Notes: generated by a model not told the origin, from the sequence alone. Shown: positions 36,439 through 45,763, counted from the stretch's first letter. The stretch is 64,000 nt of DNA from G963662905 sp963676725 (GCA_963676725.1 OY781463.1:1860001-1924000); one strand, 5' to 3'. Translations and numbers: made by a program.

Positions 36439-37737
36439 ATGAAAAATTTTATAATCTTAGCAATCAGCTGTTTATTTCCTGTACTCCTACTAGCTCAGGA
36501 AAGTGAAAATAAAGTCCGCGTTGAAATCAGCGGTTTTGTGCGTAATGATGTAATCTATAATACGAGGCAGGTTGTTTCTGCTCGTTCTGAATCTCAGTTT
36601 TTGCTCGCTCCTGCTCCTGTAGTTCTCGATGAAAATGGTCAGGACATCAACGCAAGTCCAAATTTTAATATCATTGGGTTTAATTCGCGCCTTAGGGTAA
36701 AAGCCTGGGGTCCTGATGCTTTAGGAGCAAAAACTTCGGGAATGATTGAAGGGGATTTTTTTGGCACCAATGGCACGACAAAATTCAATTTCAGATTACG
36801 TCATGCTTTTGTCACCCTCGATTGGGGCTCTGCGAAATTACTTGCCGGACAATTCTGGCATCCCGATTTTGTAACATCCTGTTATCCTGCAACGGTTTCC
36901 TTTGGCGCAGGCGTTCCTTTCAACCCTTTTGCACGCGTGCCTCAACTAAGGTTTACGTACAACATAAGCAAAAGCCTGAGTGTTTTTGCTGCAATAATGA
37001 GCCAGGGGCATTTTATAGGAAAATCTCCTGCACAATCAGCACAAAATGCCGCAATTCCAGAATCACATATTCAATTAGCATATAAAACAGAGGCTTTTCT
37101 GTTTGGTTTGGGATTTAATTATCAGGTCTTAAAACCTGCATTATCAAATTCCTTAACAACATCAACCCAATCCACTACGATCTATAAAACGGATGAAAAG
37201 GTTTCAAGCTATTCGGTTCTGGCTTTTATGAAATTCAAAACAAAGCCAATTACCGTAAAGCTCTACGGTATTTATGGTCAAAATGATGATAATCTTGTGA
37301 TGATGGGTGGTTATGCGGAACTCCAGAGTTCTTATTTAACACCCGAACAGATTGAAATTGGGCATATCAGCTATACGCCATATAATGTCCTTACGGGATG
37401 GCTTGATCTTCATACAAATGGAACAAAAACACAATTTGGTCTATTTGCTGCTATTTCCCAAAATCTTGGGGCTGATAAAAAGGTTGATATTGCAAGTTTC
37501 ACCGGACGTTGGGGCAATGTAAACCGTATGATGCGCATCTCGCCAAGATGCACCTATATGACAGGAAAGATTAAATTGGGCCTTGAAGTGGAATACTCAA
37601 TTGCCGAATATGCCCAAGGCAATCCGTCGGGAACAACACAAGAGGAAATAATGGGCATTAACGATAAAGGCAAAGTAACCTCTTATAAATCAGCTGATAA
37701 TTTAAAGTTTCTAGCGTCGGTTAGTTATATTTTTTAG
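36439..37737 (+). CDS. Outer-membrane porin-like beta-barrel (DcaP-like)
   Basis: About 432 residues from the ATG at 36439, one nt after the previous stop; a frame opening at 36403 overlaps that gene and lacks a signal peptide at its start. Signal peptide ends near LLLAQ. The mature protein has porin character: alternating hydrophobic strands, FVRNDVIYNTRQV, FNSRLRVKAWGPDALGAKTSGMIEGDFFG, LRHAFVTLDWGSAKLLAGQFWHPDF, and a C-terminal aromatic strand (LKFLASVSYIF). It resembles DcaP-type trimeric porins of small organic acids. Last gene of the symporter operon, followed by a strong terminator. Confidence 0.7.
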   Translation: MKNFIILAISCLFPVLLLAQESENKVRVEISGFVRNDVIYNTRQVVSARSESQFLLAPAPVVLDENGQDINASPNFNIIGFNSRLRVKAWGPDALGAKTSGMIEGDFFGTNGTTKFNFRLRHAFVTLDWGSAKLLAGQFWHPDFVTSCYPATVSFGAGVPFNPFARVPQLRFTYNISKSLSVFAAIMSQGHFIGKSPAQSAQNAAIPESHIQLAYKTEAFLFGLGFNYQVLKPALSNSLTTSTQSTTIYKTDEKVSSYSVLAFMKFKTKPITVKLYGIYGQNDDNLVMMGGYAELQSSYLTPEQIEIGHISYTPYNVLTGWLDLHTNGTKTQFGLFAAISQNLGADKKVDIASFTGRWGNVNRMMRISPRCTYMTGKIKLGLEVEYSIAEYAQGNPSGTTQEEIMGINDKGKVTSYKSADNLKFLASVSYIF

Positions 37738-37764
37738 CTGTAAAATAATGATTGAGCGATTATT

Positions 37765-37797
37765 AAAATCCTGCTTTGCTAATCAAAGCAGGATTTT
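37765..37797 (+). terminator. Strong terminator after the porin-like gene
   Basis: A 14-bp perfect stem (AAAATCCTGCTTTG/CAAAGCAGGATTTT) with a 5-nt loop, followed by ATTTTTG. Confidence 0.8.
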
Positions 37798-37890
37798 ATT
37801 TTTGCAGTATTCTTTTAAAAAATAATGAGGTGTTCAATTGAGTCCTTAGGCTAAGCAATGAAATTCAGTATATTTCAATGAATGTTGTTT

Positions 37891-38148
37891 TAGATTTCTC
37901 CCTCGGTCATCTTATGTTTGTAATTTAATGAATGTTCTATATCAAAAAGAATATAAAACACTGTAAATAAGAAAAATGACCTCAGTCGAAAAGACAAGAT
38001 GGTGAAATATAGATAGACAAAAGTGGCGCGCGGACACAATAACTTTAAAATATATATGTCCGCGCGCCACTTTTGTCTGCTCCCTAACGAATCCTGTCTT
38101 TTCGACCAAGGGATCAAAACGAAGTGAAGATCCTGCGGGAGAAATCTA
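37891..38148. repeat. Nested inverted-repeat element of 258 bp
   Basis: Three nested pairs of perfect arms: TAGATTTCTCCC (37891) with GGGAGAAATCTA (38137); GTCGAAAAGACA (37985) with TGTCTTTTCGAC (38095); and a 22-bp pair at 38015-38036 and 38057-38078 with core GTGGCGCGCGGACA. The central loop is 20 nt and AT-rich. No protein frame with family resemblance. It looks like a non-autonomous palindromic mobile element or a very stable RNA hairpin. Confidence 0.75.
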
Positions 38149-38250
38149 ATTATCAATATAACAACCGATTAGGTTAAGTATTTATTTGAACACCTCAAAA
38201 AAAATACAACTAATTCAAAATTCTTAATTTTCAATTCTCAATTTTCCATT

Positions 38251-40929
38251 CTATTGAACAATCAATGCTTTACTTTGCTTTTGCCCGGACGTCTTTTCAA
38301 TCGCTACAACTTGATAAAGCCCGGAAGTAAAATCCTGAACATCAATTTGTATCAAGCCTGTGGCGTGCTCCGCTCTATAAACACATTTTCCGGCCATATT
38401 ATAAATTTCCACTTGTAAAATTGCATCGGGATGGCCAAGCAATTGCAGCCATGCACGATTTGGAGATGGGTTTGGAAAAATATTCATCAAAAATTCGTCC
38501 TTAGGGATGTCGTCAAAGCCAACATTCTGAAGCACAGGAATATGATAATCGCTTCCATTATTATTGTCCCAATGATCCCCGCCATACCAAATCACAAAGG
38601 CAATTTGTTCTACAATTTGTACAGGATTATTAAAGGGACCAATTTCAACCGTAAATACTTCATCGCCATCATCATCCATAAATGGGGATTGAACAGCAGT
38701 TCCTCCACTATGTTGCTGGGAACCTGCCGGCCAGTACAGCTGATTCGGCAATGTCCAATTGCTTCCCTGATTATTAAGTCCCCAATGCAGCCAGGAATTT
38801 TCATTGGCATCAGTAACCGTAACTGTAATAATATCATCTTTAGTAGGATTTTCCGGTGACCAGCTAATGCGTTCATTCCCGCCGCCTCCACCACTCTCAT
38901 TGCCAATATAGACATGTTGAATTGCAGTACGCACCATATTTCCTTTGCTATCCGACATCTCAACAAAATAATCCACCAAAGTATCTTTTAGGCCACTGAT
39001 TTCTGCCCAATAAATATTGGCAATTGCTTCGGGCATGATAAAAAAGTCCACATCAGGATTTCCTGTGATATTTCCTGCCGGAAATAATTTTGTTTCCATT
39101 GGCACAGAGCTCCAGGAGCCTACTCCTGCCCCACCCGCATAGGTTTCGTTTTCATTGTTCGTCAATGGATTAAGGCCATCTTTATCGCAACGATAACGCA
39201 AAACAGCGGATTGAATTCCATTAATATCGTAGGCAAGTGTCCATACATGGAAATCGCTTGAGTTTGTATGCTGCTGATAGCCATAGGTTGGACCAAATCC
39301 AATTCCACCCGGATTATAAGGATAGCGCTGTGGAATAAAAACCGATGGTGGCCTATTATCCTCATTTGGATGTGCATTCAGCACTTCTTTAGCAAAGCCA
39401 ATGGCGAGGTTTCCTGCAAGGCTCTGTTTCACTTCCATATCGAGGGCCATCCCATAATACATATAGCCACTGGTATAAGCCGGCAAAAGATGATGCCAGG
39501 CACGCTCGGCTTTTGATGAAGCACTTCCCGGATAAACAATTTGCTGAATATCAGAGCCACCACTCAATTCATCGGCTGTAATAACATAATTCTCAGCAGC
39601 AACAAGAACAGCCCAATTGCGTACATCTTCTGTCCAGCCATTTGGATTAAAGGAATAATCGGAAGGATCGTATAAAGGCCACATCCAGTTAATAAACTGA
39701 GGATGACCCCAATCGTTGGCCGCATTGACCCATGCGCCATCCTCAACGTGCACAATGTCTGTTTCAGGCACAGGATGATCGTTTAAAAACTGTTGAATTG
39801 TTGTGGGCACATATCCTTTCGCTGCAGCAGCGCCACAAAAATTGGGCACAGCATTATTATAATAATCATATCCGCCACCCCAGGCATTATCGCCATCATG
39901 CGCCAATAATACCATACAAGGCTGGGAAGGATTAGAATAAGGCGCAATATAGTTATCAATATCGCCGGTTCCCATCTGACTAAAACCGTCCTTATAACTC
40001 AAAAGATCTGCCATAGGCACAACGGTAATTTTATACTCATTGCCATTTTCCGGATCGACATATTTTGCCTTATGCGCCTGATAACTAAATGGTGCAGCAA
40101 AAGTTCCGCCGCGCCCATCAATCTGTCCATTCCACCAATTATTGCCTTGCCTTGGAATAATATCGGCAGGATTCGGCGGATCAATATTGCAGCCATTGGT
40201 GCCGTAATTTAGCGGGTAATCGGATAATGTACGCGATAAATGGCTATTTGCAATAATGCTCCATTCAAATCCTTCTTCCACCAGAACCTTTATAATCCGT
40301 TCACTAAAAGCACATTCAGCCGGCCAATATCCTTTCGAATACTGAGGGTTGCTGCCAAAAGTTTCTGAATAAATTAGACGATGCGCCTGGATTTGCTTGC
40401 GCAATACTTCATCGCTCAACAAAGGCGATAGCGCATGATGAAAAGTAAAACCTGTAATATCCATACGCGGCTGTCCACCGGAAGTTTTCCAGGAACGCGC
40501 CTCTTTAAAATTCTGTTTCCAAGCCGAAGAATAGCCCCATTGACCATTTTCTGCCAGGCTGTTCACATTCTCGATCAGGCAGCCCGAATAATTCACCTGA
40601 GCCCCGGCTTCGCTATAGCCCGAGATCGACTGTACTGCATCTTTTAAGCGATATTGGTAGGCCGCTACACGATCGTCTTTAGAAAAAATTTCCTGCAAAT
40701 CGTTCAGCGGATGGCTTTTACCATCACTATAGATATTATGTGCATTTCCGCTTGTTTTTAATTCATAAGATTCACGAACTGTTTGATAATGATAGGGATG
40801 CCACAAACTTGTTTCAGGCCAGTAATTCGGCTGCTGCATATGCCATAAATAGCTTGTATGTACCTGTGCAATAGTTTGATAAAAAGGAATAAGTAGTATA
40901 CTGACAAGAATAATTAGATACTGTTTCAT
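38251..40929 (-). CDS. Secreted GH57-like glycoside hydrolase with T9SS tail
   Basis: 892 residues. Signal peptide (cleavage near TIAQ). The catalytic region (about 22-480) carries GH57-type landmarks: HMQQP (30-34), YWPAECAFSE with candidate nucleophile E205, and LLAHDGDNAWGGG with candidate acid D345/D347. About 690-790 is a beta-sandwich like starch-binding modules (SWSPENPTKDDIITVTVTDAN ... WLHWGLNNQG). The last 80 residues form a T9SS type A sorting domain (IFPNPSPNRAW, MAGKCVYRAE, FTSGLYQVV). Predicted to cleave an alpha-glucan or related polymer at the cell surface. Single gene, divergent from the next one. Confidence 0.8.
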   Translation of the reverse strand: MKQYLIILVSILLIPFYQTIAQVHTSYLWHMQQPNYWPETSLWHPYHYQTVRESYELKTSGNAHNIYSDGKSHPLNDLQEIFSKDDRVAAYQYRLKDAVQSISGYSEAGAQVNYSGCLIENVNSLAENGQWGYSSAWKQNFKEARSWKTSGGQPRMDITGFTFHHALSPLLSDEVLRKQIQAHRLIYSETFGSNPQYSKGYWPAECAFSERIIKVLVEEGFEWSIIANSHLSRTLSDYPLNYGTNGCNIDPPNPADIIPRQGNNWWNGQIDGRGGTFAAPFSYQAHKAKYVDPENGNEYKITVVPMADLLSYKDGFSQMGTGDIDNYIAPYSNPSQPCMVLLAHDGDNAWGGGYDYYNNAVPNFCGAAAAKGYVPTTIQQFLNDHPVPETDIVHVEDGAWVNAANDWGHPQFINWMWPLYDPSDYSFNPNGWTEDVRNWAVLVAAENYVITADELSGGSDIQQIVYPGSASSKAERAWHHLLPAYTSGYMYYGMALDMEVKQSLAGNLAIGFAKEVLNAHPNEDNRPPSVFIPQRYPYNPGGIGFGPTYGYQQHTNSSDFHVWTLAYDINGIQSAVLRYRCDKDGLNPLTNNENETYAGGAGVGSWSSVPMETKLFPAGNITGNPDVDFFIMPEAIANIYWAEISGLKDTLVDYFVEMSDSKGNMVRTAIQHVYIGNESGGGGGNERISWSPENPTKDDIITVTVTDANENSWLHWGLNNQGSNWTLPNQLYWPAGSQQHSGGTAVQSPFMDDDGDEVFTVEIGPFNNPVQIVEQIAFVIWYGGDHWDNNNGSDYHIPVLQNVGFDDIPKDEFLMNIFPNPSPNRAWLQLLGHPDAILQVEIYNMAGKCVYRAEHATGLIQIDVQDFTSGLYQVVAIEKTSGQKQSKALIVQ

Positions 40930-41113
40930 AAGATGAAAATATTTTAGACCCTAAGGATGCATGATTATTCAGCTAAAATACAATAATCCTGAAAAAGCAA
41001 CCAGCGGATGTTTTTAACCTAAGTCCCTGTATATTTTTTATGAAGCACGCATCCAAAGGGCAACCATGAACTAATTTACAGGTTCTTATATTAAGCCTAA
41101 AATTAAAACAGAA

Positions 41114-43174
41114 ATGATGAAAAAACTAATTTGGCAATTATTCTTGTATATGGCGCTTTCCACTTCCGTTAATGCACAATGGATGCAAACAGATGGACCG
41201 TATAGCCCTGTAAATACGAATTTTGTTTTTTCAAACGGACAGCAAAGCTTTGCAAAAGCAAAGGAAGGCTTTTTTTATACAGAGCAGCTAAATAAACGTT
41301 GGGAACTTATTGATTTTATAGACTTTACATGTGTATCCAGGCGGGCAGACAGTCTTTTTCTCAGTACGGCATCCGGTGAAATTTCTATTGTAAAAATGAG
41401 TATGCCTCCAGTGATTACAGCCTTACCTTCACTTCCTTCTTCTGAAATCTTCGCTCTGGATTTTTACAATCAAACAATGCTGGCCGCTGCCGCTTATACA
41501 GGCTATTGGCAACTTTCGAACGATAAAAAAGAGTGGATAAATATTTGTGAAGGCTTGCCACAGGATACAATCTGGACGCCCAGTGGTATTTTTTATACCT
41601 ATAATGCATACAGTGTGCTGCAATACGGAGATGATTGTTTTGTCGGAACCAAAACGGGTATATTCAGAAAAAATATTGCCGCCCAAAGCTGGGAGCAATG
41701 CTATAACGGTCTGTCTCCATCTATTCTAAAACGTTCAGAACAAGGAATTTTGGCAGTAATCGGATCAAAGATCTATTTGAGTGCCGATGGTGGAACAGTC
41801 TGGGAAAATATTGCTGAAACAGATACCAAGATTCAGGATGTATTTCAGCATCAGGAGGATCTATACATCGCGACAGAGCAAAATGGCATTCTACGTAAAA
41901 AGAAGAATTCTACAGACTTGCAAGCGATGAATACCGGCCTAGAAGAGCTCAATATCAACAGTATCTATGCTTGTGGCGATACATTAATTTGCGGTAGTGA
42001 GTATTCAGGATTTCATTATTATGCCGATAGCAGCTGGCATCAAAATATTCAGGGCATGATTTGCTCCGAAATCCGTGCAATAGAGAGTACAAAAATGGGA
42101 CTCGTCTGCTGCGGAATTGATGGTGTTTACCGCTCCGATGACAATCAACATTGGAACACGATCAGCCCACAATCAGACTTTGATATGTTTCGTGATTTGA
42201 TCAATAACAATGATACACTTTTTTTATCCGTAGAATATAATTCGTCAGCATGGCCATTCGATGCCCCCTACATCCTTTTTTCTGATAATAATGGATCAGA
42301 TTGGCAGCAAATGGCGCAGCCGGTACCTTTTCAGAGGGATGATCCATACCATATTCTCACCAGTCAATCCACGCTTTATTGTTGGGAAGACGAAATTATG
42401 TACCGCACTTTGGATTGTGGTGCGCATTGGCTGGATATGAGCCTGCCGTCAACTTTTTGCAATAATATTAATGCAGCAATCATTTATCAGGATGAATTAT
42501 TTGCAGCAGCTTGTGGTGGCGCAGAATTACTTCACTATCAAGCAAATAACAATACATGGACTTTAAGCAATCAGGCTTTGCCAAGCATAGAAATACGCAT
42601 GCTAACGGCCGTTGAAACAAAGATGCTGCTGGTTTTGAACAATGATGATCTTTATGCGCGTGCTTCCAAAGAAGAAAATTGGGAGAGAACCGGTAGCGTA
42701 CCTGAGGATGCACGCTGCTTCACCCATATTGATGATTATCTTTTTGCAGGAACACGCAGTGGTATCTATTATACTTCGGATTATGGCGCTTCATGGATCG
42801 TTGTTCATGAGGGGCTGATCAATAAGTTTATCAACGACTTACATATTAGTAATGATACACTCTACGCTGCAACCTATGGTTCCGGTGTATGGAAATGCCC
42901 TTTATCCATTTTTATGCTTTCGATTAATAAGCAGGATCAAGAGAGCGCAAGTCCCCTATTTTTTCCCAATCCGGCGAAAGATCATATTTGCTTTTGTAAC
43001 AGACCTGAGATTTATGGGCAAGTTTCAATATACGACACCAAAGGCGGGGTCGTTTTACAAGAAAATGTTTCGCCCGGCAGCACACTAAATATTAGTCAGC
43101 TATCTTATGGACTGTATATTGTTACTTTAAGTAATGATGAAGGTAAATTTTATAATAAACTGTTAGTTAATTGA
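41114..43174 (+). CDS. Secreted BNR/Ycf48-like repeat protein with T9SS tail
   Basis: 686 residues. Signal peptide (MMKKLIWQLFLYM..., cleavage near VNAQ). The body has repeated beta-propeller-type units such as LYIATEQNGILRK, FAGTRSGIYYTSDYGASW and LYAATYGSGVW, typical of BNR/Ycf48/VPS10-like propellers. The C-terminus is a T9SS type A sorting domain (FFPNPAKDHICF, IYDTKGGVVL, YGLYIVTLS, YNKLLVN). Likely exported and surface-anchored or released; binding partner unknown. It is the last gene before the repeat island, whose first elements begin about 25 nt after its stop. Confidence 0.75.
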   Translation: MMKKLIWQLFLYMALSTSVNAQWMQTDGPYSPVNTNFVFSNGQQSFAKAKEGFFYTEQLNKRWELIDFIDFTCVSRRADSLFLSTASGEISIVKMSMPPVITALPSLPSSEIFALDFYNQTMLAAAAYTGYWQLSNDKKEWINICEGLPQDTIWTPSGIFYTYNAYSVLQYGDDCFVGTKTGIFRKNIAAQSWEQCYNGLSPSILKRSEQGILAVIGSKIYLSADGGTVWENIAETDTKIQDVFQHQEDLYIATEQNGILRKKKNSTDLQAMNTGLEELNINSIYACGDTLICGSEYSGFHYYADSSWHQNIQGMICSEIRAIESTKMGLVCCGIDGVYRSDDNQHWNTISPQSDFDMFRDLINNNDTLFLSVEYNSSAWPFDAPYILFSDNNGSDWQQMAQPVPFQRDDPYHILTSQSTLYCWEDEIMYRTLDCGAHWLDMSLPSTFCNNINAAIIYQDELFAAACGGAELLHYQANNNTWTLSNQALPSIEIRMLTAVETKMLLVLNNDDLYARASKEENWERTGSVPEDARCFTHIDDYLFAGTRSGIYYTSDYGASWIVVHEGLINKFINDLHISNDTLYAATYGSGVWKCPLSIFMLSINKQDQESASPLFFPNPAKDHICFCNRPEIYGQVSIYDTKGGVVLQENVSPGSTLNISQLSYGLYIVTLSNDEGKFYNKLLVN

Positions 43175-43198
43175 TAAGAATATAATTGGGTTAGATTT

Positions 43199-43482
43199 GA
43201 TGGCCTCTCGGCCTCTCGGCCTCTCGGCTCCGCTCGAGGACCTTAGAGTTTGGTAGCGAAGGGCTTCTCGGCTCCGCTCGAGGACCTTAGAGTTTGGTAG
43301 CGAAGGGCATCTCGGCTTACTTCGGCTACGCTTACTTCGGCTACGCTCAGCACAGTGCAGCACAAGCCGCTCGAGGACCTTAGTATTACGTTGCGAAAGG
43401 AAACCGGTCACTGCGATGTGCTGAGGAACTCGAAGTAAGCGGAGTCGAATTAAAACCGGTCACTGAGCGGAGTCGAAGTGCT
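43199..43482. repeat. GC-rich repeat cluster, left part of the island
   Basis: Built from variants of CTCGGCTCCGCTCGAGGACC, CTTACTTCGGCTACGCT and CACTGAGCGGAGTCGAAGTG. One 44-bp unit is repeated in tandem (starts at 43222 and 43266). Its right end supplies the final codons of the GIY-YIG gene. Confidence 0.75.
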
Positions 43483-43780
43483 GGTTTTTTGAATGTGTCT
43501 CATTCATACACTGCGCCAGTTTATGCAGTTCTTCAGGCATATTGTTGATAAGTGCTACTTTTTTCTTTCTGCTCCAGCGTTTCACCTGATGCTCCCGCTC
43601 GAACGCATGATCAATACGATCAAATTCTTCGAAATAGACCAATTGAACAGGCAAATGTTTTTTGGTATAATTGGCACCTTCACCATTTTGGTGCTGTTCC
43701 AAACGGAGCTTTAAATCTTTTGTGCTACCAGTATAGTACGAATCATCTGCGCATTTCAAAATATACATATAGCATTTCAT
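43460..43780 (-). CDS. GIY-YIG domain protein
   Basis: 106 residues, the size of the UPF0213/GIY-YIG single-domain family. YMYILKCADDSYYTGST is the GIY-YIG motif region and R26 is in the expected place (LKLRLEQH). Further family blocks are NYTKKHLPVQLVYFEEF and HAFEREHQVKRWSRKKK. Likely a small DNA endonuclease or repair protein; true activity unknown. The last ten residues (KNQHFDSAQ) are read out of a copy of the dispersed GC-rich repeat, so the original C-terminus was altered by repeat insertion. It sits between two repeat clusters. Confidence 0.8.
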   Translation of the reverse strand: MKCYMYILKCADDSYYTGSTKDLKLRLEQHQNGEGANYTKKHLPVQLVYFEEFDRIDHAFEREHQVKRWSRKKKVALINNMPEELHKLAQCMNETHSKNQHFDSAQ

Positions 43781-43814
43781 AATGGTGGTTTTTTGGTTTT
43801 AACATCGGCCTCTC

Positions 43815-43904
43815 GGCTCCGCTCGAGGACCTTGGCTATTGAAATTAACTGCATTTCATGGCTCCGCTCGAGGACCTTGGCTATTGAAATTAACTGCATT
43901 TCAT
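43815..43904 (+). repeat. 45-bp tandem repeat, two full copies plus partial third
   Basis: Identical 45-bp units start at 43815 and 43860, and a third begins at 43905 but diverges after GAGGACCTT. Each starts GGCTCCGCTCGAGGACCTTG and ends ACTGCATTTCAT. 45 is a multiple of three, so the frame across them stays open. Confidence 0.8.
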
Positions 43905-44043
43905 GGCTCCGCTCGAGGACCTTAGATTTTGGTTTTAAACTCAATCAAAGGTCCCTGAGGGCCTGTGCTGAGCGAAGCCGAAGTAAGCCGAAGGGCCGTC
44001 TTAATTACTCACTCTGAAGTCCCTGAGCGGAGCCGAAGGGCCG
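43905..44043 (+). repeat. Left flanking direct repeat of the bracketed gene
   Basis: The first 55 nt (43905-43959) are identical to 45842-45896. The last 57 nt (43987-44043, from GCCGAAGGGCCGTCTTAA) are nearly identical to 45901-45958. A 27-nt extra repeat segment separates the two blocks here. It overlaps the last codons of the 44009-45730 gene. Confidence 0.8.
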
Positions 44044-45730
44044 GGCTCTCAAACTCATCAGCAAGATGGTCAATATCTATGTTTGTTGTATTATTTTGAT
44101 AAATATTGTAATAATATTTTTCAATTAACTCTCCCATTGACTTATCATCCTCTGTATATACTGACGCGTCTGCATCCATTATACTTTGATAACCAACAGT
44201 AGTGTATCCTTGACCTCGTTTAAACTCATGAACAACAATTTTGTAATCATTGGCTGAGATTGTAGTAACTGCACTAATGTTAGGATGTAAAATGTTTTCA
44301 TTATTTCTTGCACCTAAAGGAGTATGGTAATTAGTTGGGTTAGAATTTGTATTATTTGTTCCTTCCTTAATAAGAGTACCTCTATTTGCAGGGAGTTGGT
44401 CAACTAAAACAAAGGTTTGTGAATGGTCTTCATCATTTCTGTATTGTTGCATACCTTGTTCATAAAACTCTTTTTCGGCGTTTGAAACTGTAGCATCGTA
44501 TTTATAATAAATAGTATCATATAACGAACCGTGTCTTGTCATCAATCCAATTTTATTTGCAGGGATGAAACCGCCCTCCGAACTTGGAAGTTTATTTGGA
44601 AGAATAACGTTGAAACCATCGTTAATGGTGTCACTAGCAGTCCAAGAACTCTCACTGTAAATAGGCGTGGAATAATTAATGTCTAAAATAGAATAACGAC
44701 CATTAACATCACCAGCACTAAAGACGAATTTCTCACGTTCACCAGTAATGCCTATTTGAGCAGGCATATCCTCAAAGACAAACTTACCATCAGAACCAGT
44801 AATCACTGTATATAATTCACCAGTGTTTTTGTGAAGAAGTTGTGCCTTAGCACCAGATAAAGGATTACCATTATCATCCAAGGCAAAACCAACAAGGTCT
44901 TGATGAGCAGGAAGACCAGGAATTTTAGCAAGGTTGAAAAAATAAGGAGTGTTTTCACCAGCAACAATAGTTACTTCTGAAGTATCGTTATAATAACCCT
45001 CTTTACTACTAATAACCTGATAAATTGCCCCTTCGACTCCGCTCAGGGACCAATTATCAGTTCCATTCTTAAAAGAATTTTGCTGCGCATTAAAATGCTC
45101 ATTTCCAGAAAGAAACTCACTCAAAGGCCACTGAGCGACCTGTCGTGAGCTTAAGTCATTACTGTTTTTGTATCTGTTTTTACTCATAGAAAGAAACGTA
45201 CTCAAAGGCCACTGAGCAGCTAGTAGTGAGCGGAGTCGAACTAAGCCGAAGTGCCGTTTAAAAAACTTACCAGAAGTTTGAAAACCATTATCGCCTTGAA
45301 TACGAAAAACATATACGCCTTCTGAAAAACCATTCACATTAATATTTTGAGTTTGAGGAGTAATTTCTTGAGCGTGAACTAAACTACCATTCATAGAATA
45401 CATTTCAAACATAGCACGATTAAAGGAAGATGCAGAAAGTTCAGGAACGGAAGTTGTGGTTGTGTCAATAACAACAGGAAGATTGAATTGTGATAATCCG
45501 TTTCCATCTGCTTCATAAGTCCATATTTTATTTGGAACAATCATTTCCATGTCAAGTGCTTTTACTTGAAACGTTGAATTTGAAATACCATGGTTATCTT
45601 CATCAAATGTCAAGAATGCACCTGTTCCCCATGTAGTGTCGGCGATAGGACTGGATTGTTGAGCAGTGGAAACCTTATAGGCAAGGAGGGCCAGCAGGGC
45701 AAAAATTGCTGTTTTCAGAGAATAAACCAT
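44009..45730 (-). CDS. Secreted protein with internal T9SS-like domain and repeat-derived insert
   Basis: 573 residues. Signal peptide (cleavage near VSTAQ). Residues 100-157 read like a T9SS type A sorting domain (MYSMNGSLVHAQEI, FSEGVYVFRIQG, TSGKFFKR), which is normally the extreme C-terminus. Residues 158-234 are then encoded by repeat elements: AQWPLSTFLS and VAQWPLSEFLS recur, and WSLSGVEG is the repeat in frame. From 235 a Cna-B/carboxypeptidase-regulatory-like domain follows (LVGFALDDNGNPLSGAKAQLLHKNTGELYTVITGSDGKFVFEDMP), then 200 unassigned residues, ending in repeat-coded LRLRSGTSE. It may be a fusion of two exported proteins joined through repeats. Bracketed by direct repeats. Product function unknown. 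Confidence 0.65.
   Translation of the reverse strand: MVYSLKTAIFALLALLAYKVSTAQQSSPIADTTWGTGAFLTFDEDNHGISNSTFQVKALDMEMIVPNKIWTYEADGNGLSQFNLPVVIDTTTTSVPELSASSFNRAMFEMYSMNGSLVHAQEITPQTQNINVNGFSEGVYVFRIQGDNGFQTSGKFFKRHFGLVRLRSLLAAQWPLSTFLSMSKNRYKNSNDLSSRQVAQWPLSEFLSGNEHFNAQQNSFKNGTDNWSLSGVEGAIYQVISSKEGYYNDTSEVTIVAGENTPYFFNLAKIPGLPAHQDLVGFALDDNGNPLSGAKAQLLHKNTGELYTVITGSDGKFVFEDMPAQIGITGEREKFVFSAGDVNGRYSILDINYSTPIYSESSWTASDTINDGFNVILPNKLPSSEGGFIPANKIGLMTRHGSLYDTIYYKYDATVSNAEKEFYEQGMQQYRNDEDHSQTFVLVDQLPANRGTLIKEGTNNTNSNPTNYHTPLGARNNENILHPNISAVTTISANDYKIVVHEFKRGQGYTTVGYQSIMDADASVYTEDDKSMGELIEKYYYNIYQNNTTNIDIDHLADEFESPALRLRSGTSE
45028..45255. repeat. Repeat elements inside the coding sequence
   Basis: Copies of CTTCGACTCCGCTCAGGGAC (45031), CTCAAAGGCCACTGAGC (at about 45120 and 45200) and GTGAGCGGAGTCGAACTAAG (about 45227) lie in frame within the 44009-45730 gene, encoding residues about 158-234. 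Confidence 0.75.
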
Positions 45731-45763
45731 AGAGGAAGCCTGTTTTTGGGTGGTGTTTAAGTG

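Noticed and set aside
37890..38156. 88-codon frame across the nested inverted repeat
   Set aside because: The frame exists because of the palindromic element; the inverted repeat explains the sequence better than a protein.
43163..43411. 82-codon frame rich in ERSRSK
   Set aside because: Translation of the GC-rich repeats; such Arg/Ser-rich frames appear in every copy of the element.
43199..43460. CRISPR array
   Set aside because: Repeats are adjacent, irregular and without unique spacers, and no cas genes are nearby.
43793..44017. 74-codon frame across the 45-bp tandem repeat
   Set aside because: Open only because the unit is a multiple of three; no start context or homologous protein.
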